From Methanobacteriota archaeon (GTDB lineage: Archaea; Hydrothermarchaeota; Hydrothermarchaeia; Hydrothermarchaeales; JACRDW01): a DNA stretch of 21,158 bases. Below the pieces are notes generated by a model, which had not been told where the DNA came from, searched no databases, and saw only the letters and a list, made by a program, of their open reading frames with translations. Position numbers and translations under genes: made by a program. Positions 21,065 through 21,158 of the stretch are shown piece by piece. The stretch's first letter is position 1, and every line of letters starts with the position of its first letter. Where the stretch lies: the NCBI GenBank assembly GCA_016212785.1, contig JACRDW010000110.1, forward strand, positions 1-21,158, given 5' to 3'.

Positions 21065-21158
21065 ATGCAGAAATTAAAAAGGGAGCTAGGTCTGTTCGAG
21101 GTGACTCTCTCTGGTATCGGGATAATCCTCGGCGCTGGCATTTATGCATTGGTAGGAA
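21065..21158 (+). CDS. APC-family amino acid permease, N-terminal part only
   Basis: The 31 residues seen open MQKLKRELGLFEVTLSGI and continue GIILGAGIYALVG. This is the first membrane helix of amino acid/polyamine/organocation transporters, with the G-I-I-L-G-A-G-I-Y substrate-contact stretch. The rest is beyond the window, so substrate cannot be judged. The start has no Shine-Dalgarno sequence and is probably leaderless, using the direct-repeat element as its promoter. Confidence 0.8.
   Translation, partial: MQKLKRELGLFEVTLSGIGIILGAGIYALVG

Noticed and set aside
1..21158. tRNA, rRNA or CRISPR array
   Set aside because: No cloverleaf-like pattern with a T-loop, no rRNA-like segment and no regularly spaced repeats were found by eye. 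A covariance-model search would settle this.

Overview
The window looks like a piece of an archaeal chromosome, most likely euryarchaeal. It encodes deoxyhypusine synthase, an archaeal-type NOG1 GTPase, a Fap7/AK6 adenylate kinase, a winged-helix/CBS regulator, RtcA, and a MoeA fused to a periplasmic-binding-like domain. Many genes have an archaeal TATA-like box about 24-29 bases before the start codon with little or no leader. No tRNA, rRNA or CRISPR array was seen. I cannot name the genus.

Region 1 (1-4090) is housekeeping. A minus-strand run encodes an RNase HIII-like enzyme, a HTH protein, Fap7 and a short TrmO-like protein. The HTH and Fap7 genes overlap by 4 bases. Upstream lies a winged-helix/CBS regulator, divergent from NOG1 across a 39-bp double promoter.

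Region 2 (4134-8203) is accessory. It holds a Cys-rich putative zinc-ribbon protein, two overlapping micro-genes for single-span membrane proteins, a DUF429 RNase H-like protein, and an 833-residue DNA methyltransferase whose C-terminus looks like a PD-(D/E)xK nuclease. The last two overlap by 4 bases. Related palindromic repeat motifs occur at 2154-2185, inside the DUF429 gene, and upstream of the methyltransferase.

Region 3 (8204-13132) has rtcA divergent from a tungstate ABC transporter operon (tupABC), then a deoxyhypusine synthase gene with its own promoter and a convergent 50-residue micro-gene. Positions 13133-13493 are AT-rich and hold no supported gene.

Region 4 (13494-17993) is a minus-strand molybdenum/tungsten cofactor operon: mobA, moeA, then a MoeA-binding-protein fusion. 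A vapBC toxin-antitoxin pair sits between the two moeA genes and has its own palindromic operator. With tupABC nearby, the window covers metal uptake, metal insertion and nucleotide attachment.

Region 5 (18066-21053) is a roughly 3-kb, partly AT-rich block bracketed by two 31-bp direct repeats with 29 identities. It holds a GmrSD-like DUF262/HNH gene, a PIN-domain remnant, and a UPF0175/PIN toxin-antitoxin pair. The second repeat is in the promoter position of an APC-family permease that runs off the window. The first copy is an orphan promoter beside mobA, which suggests an island inserted between mobA and the permease.
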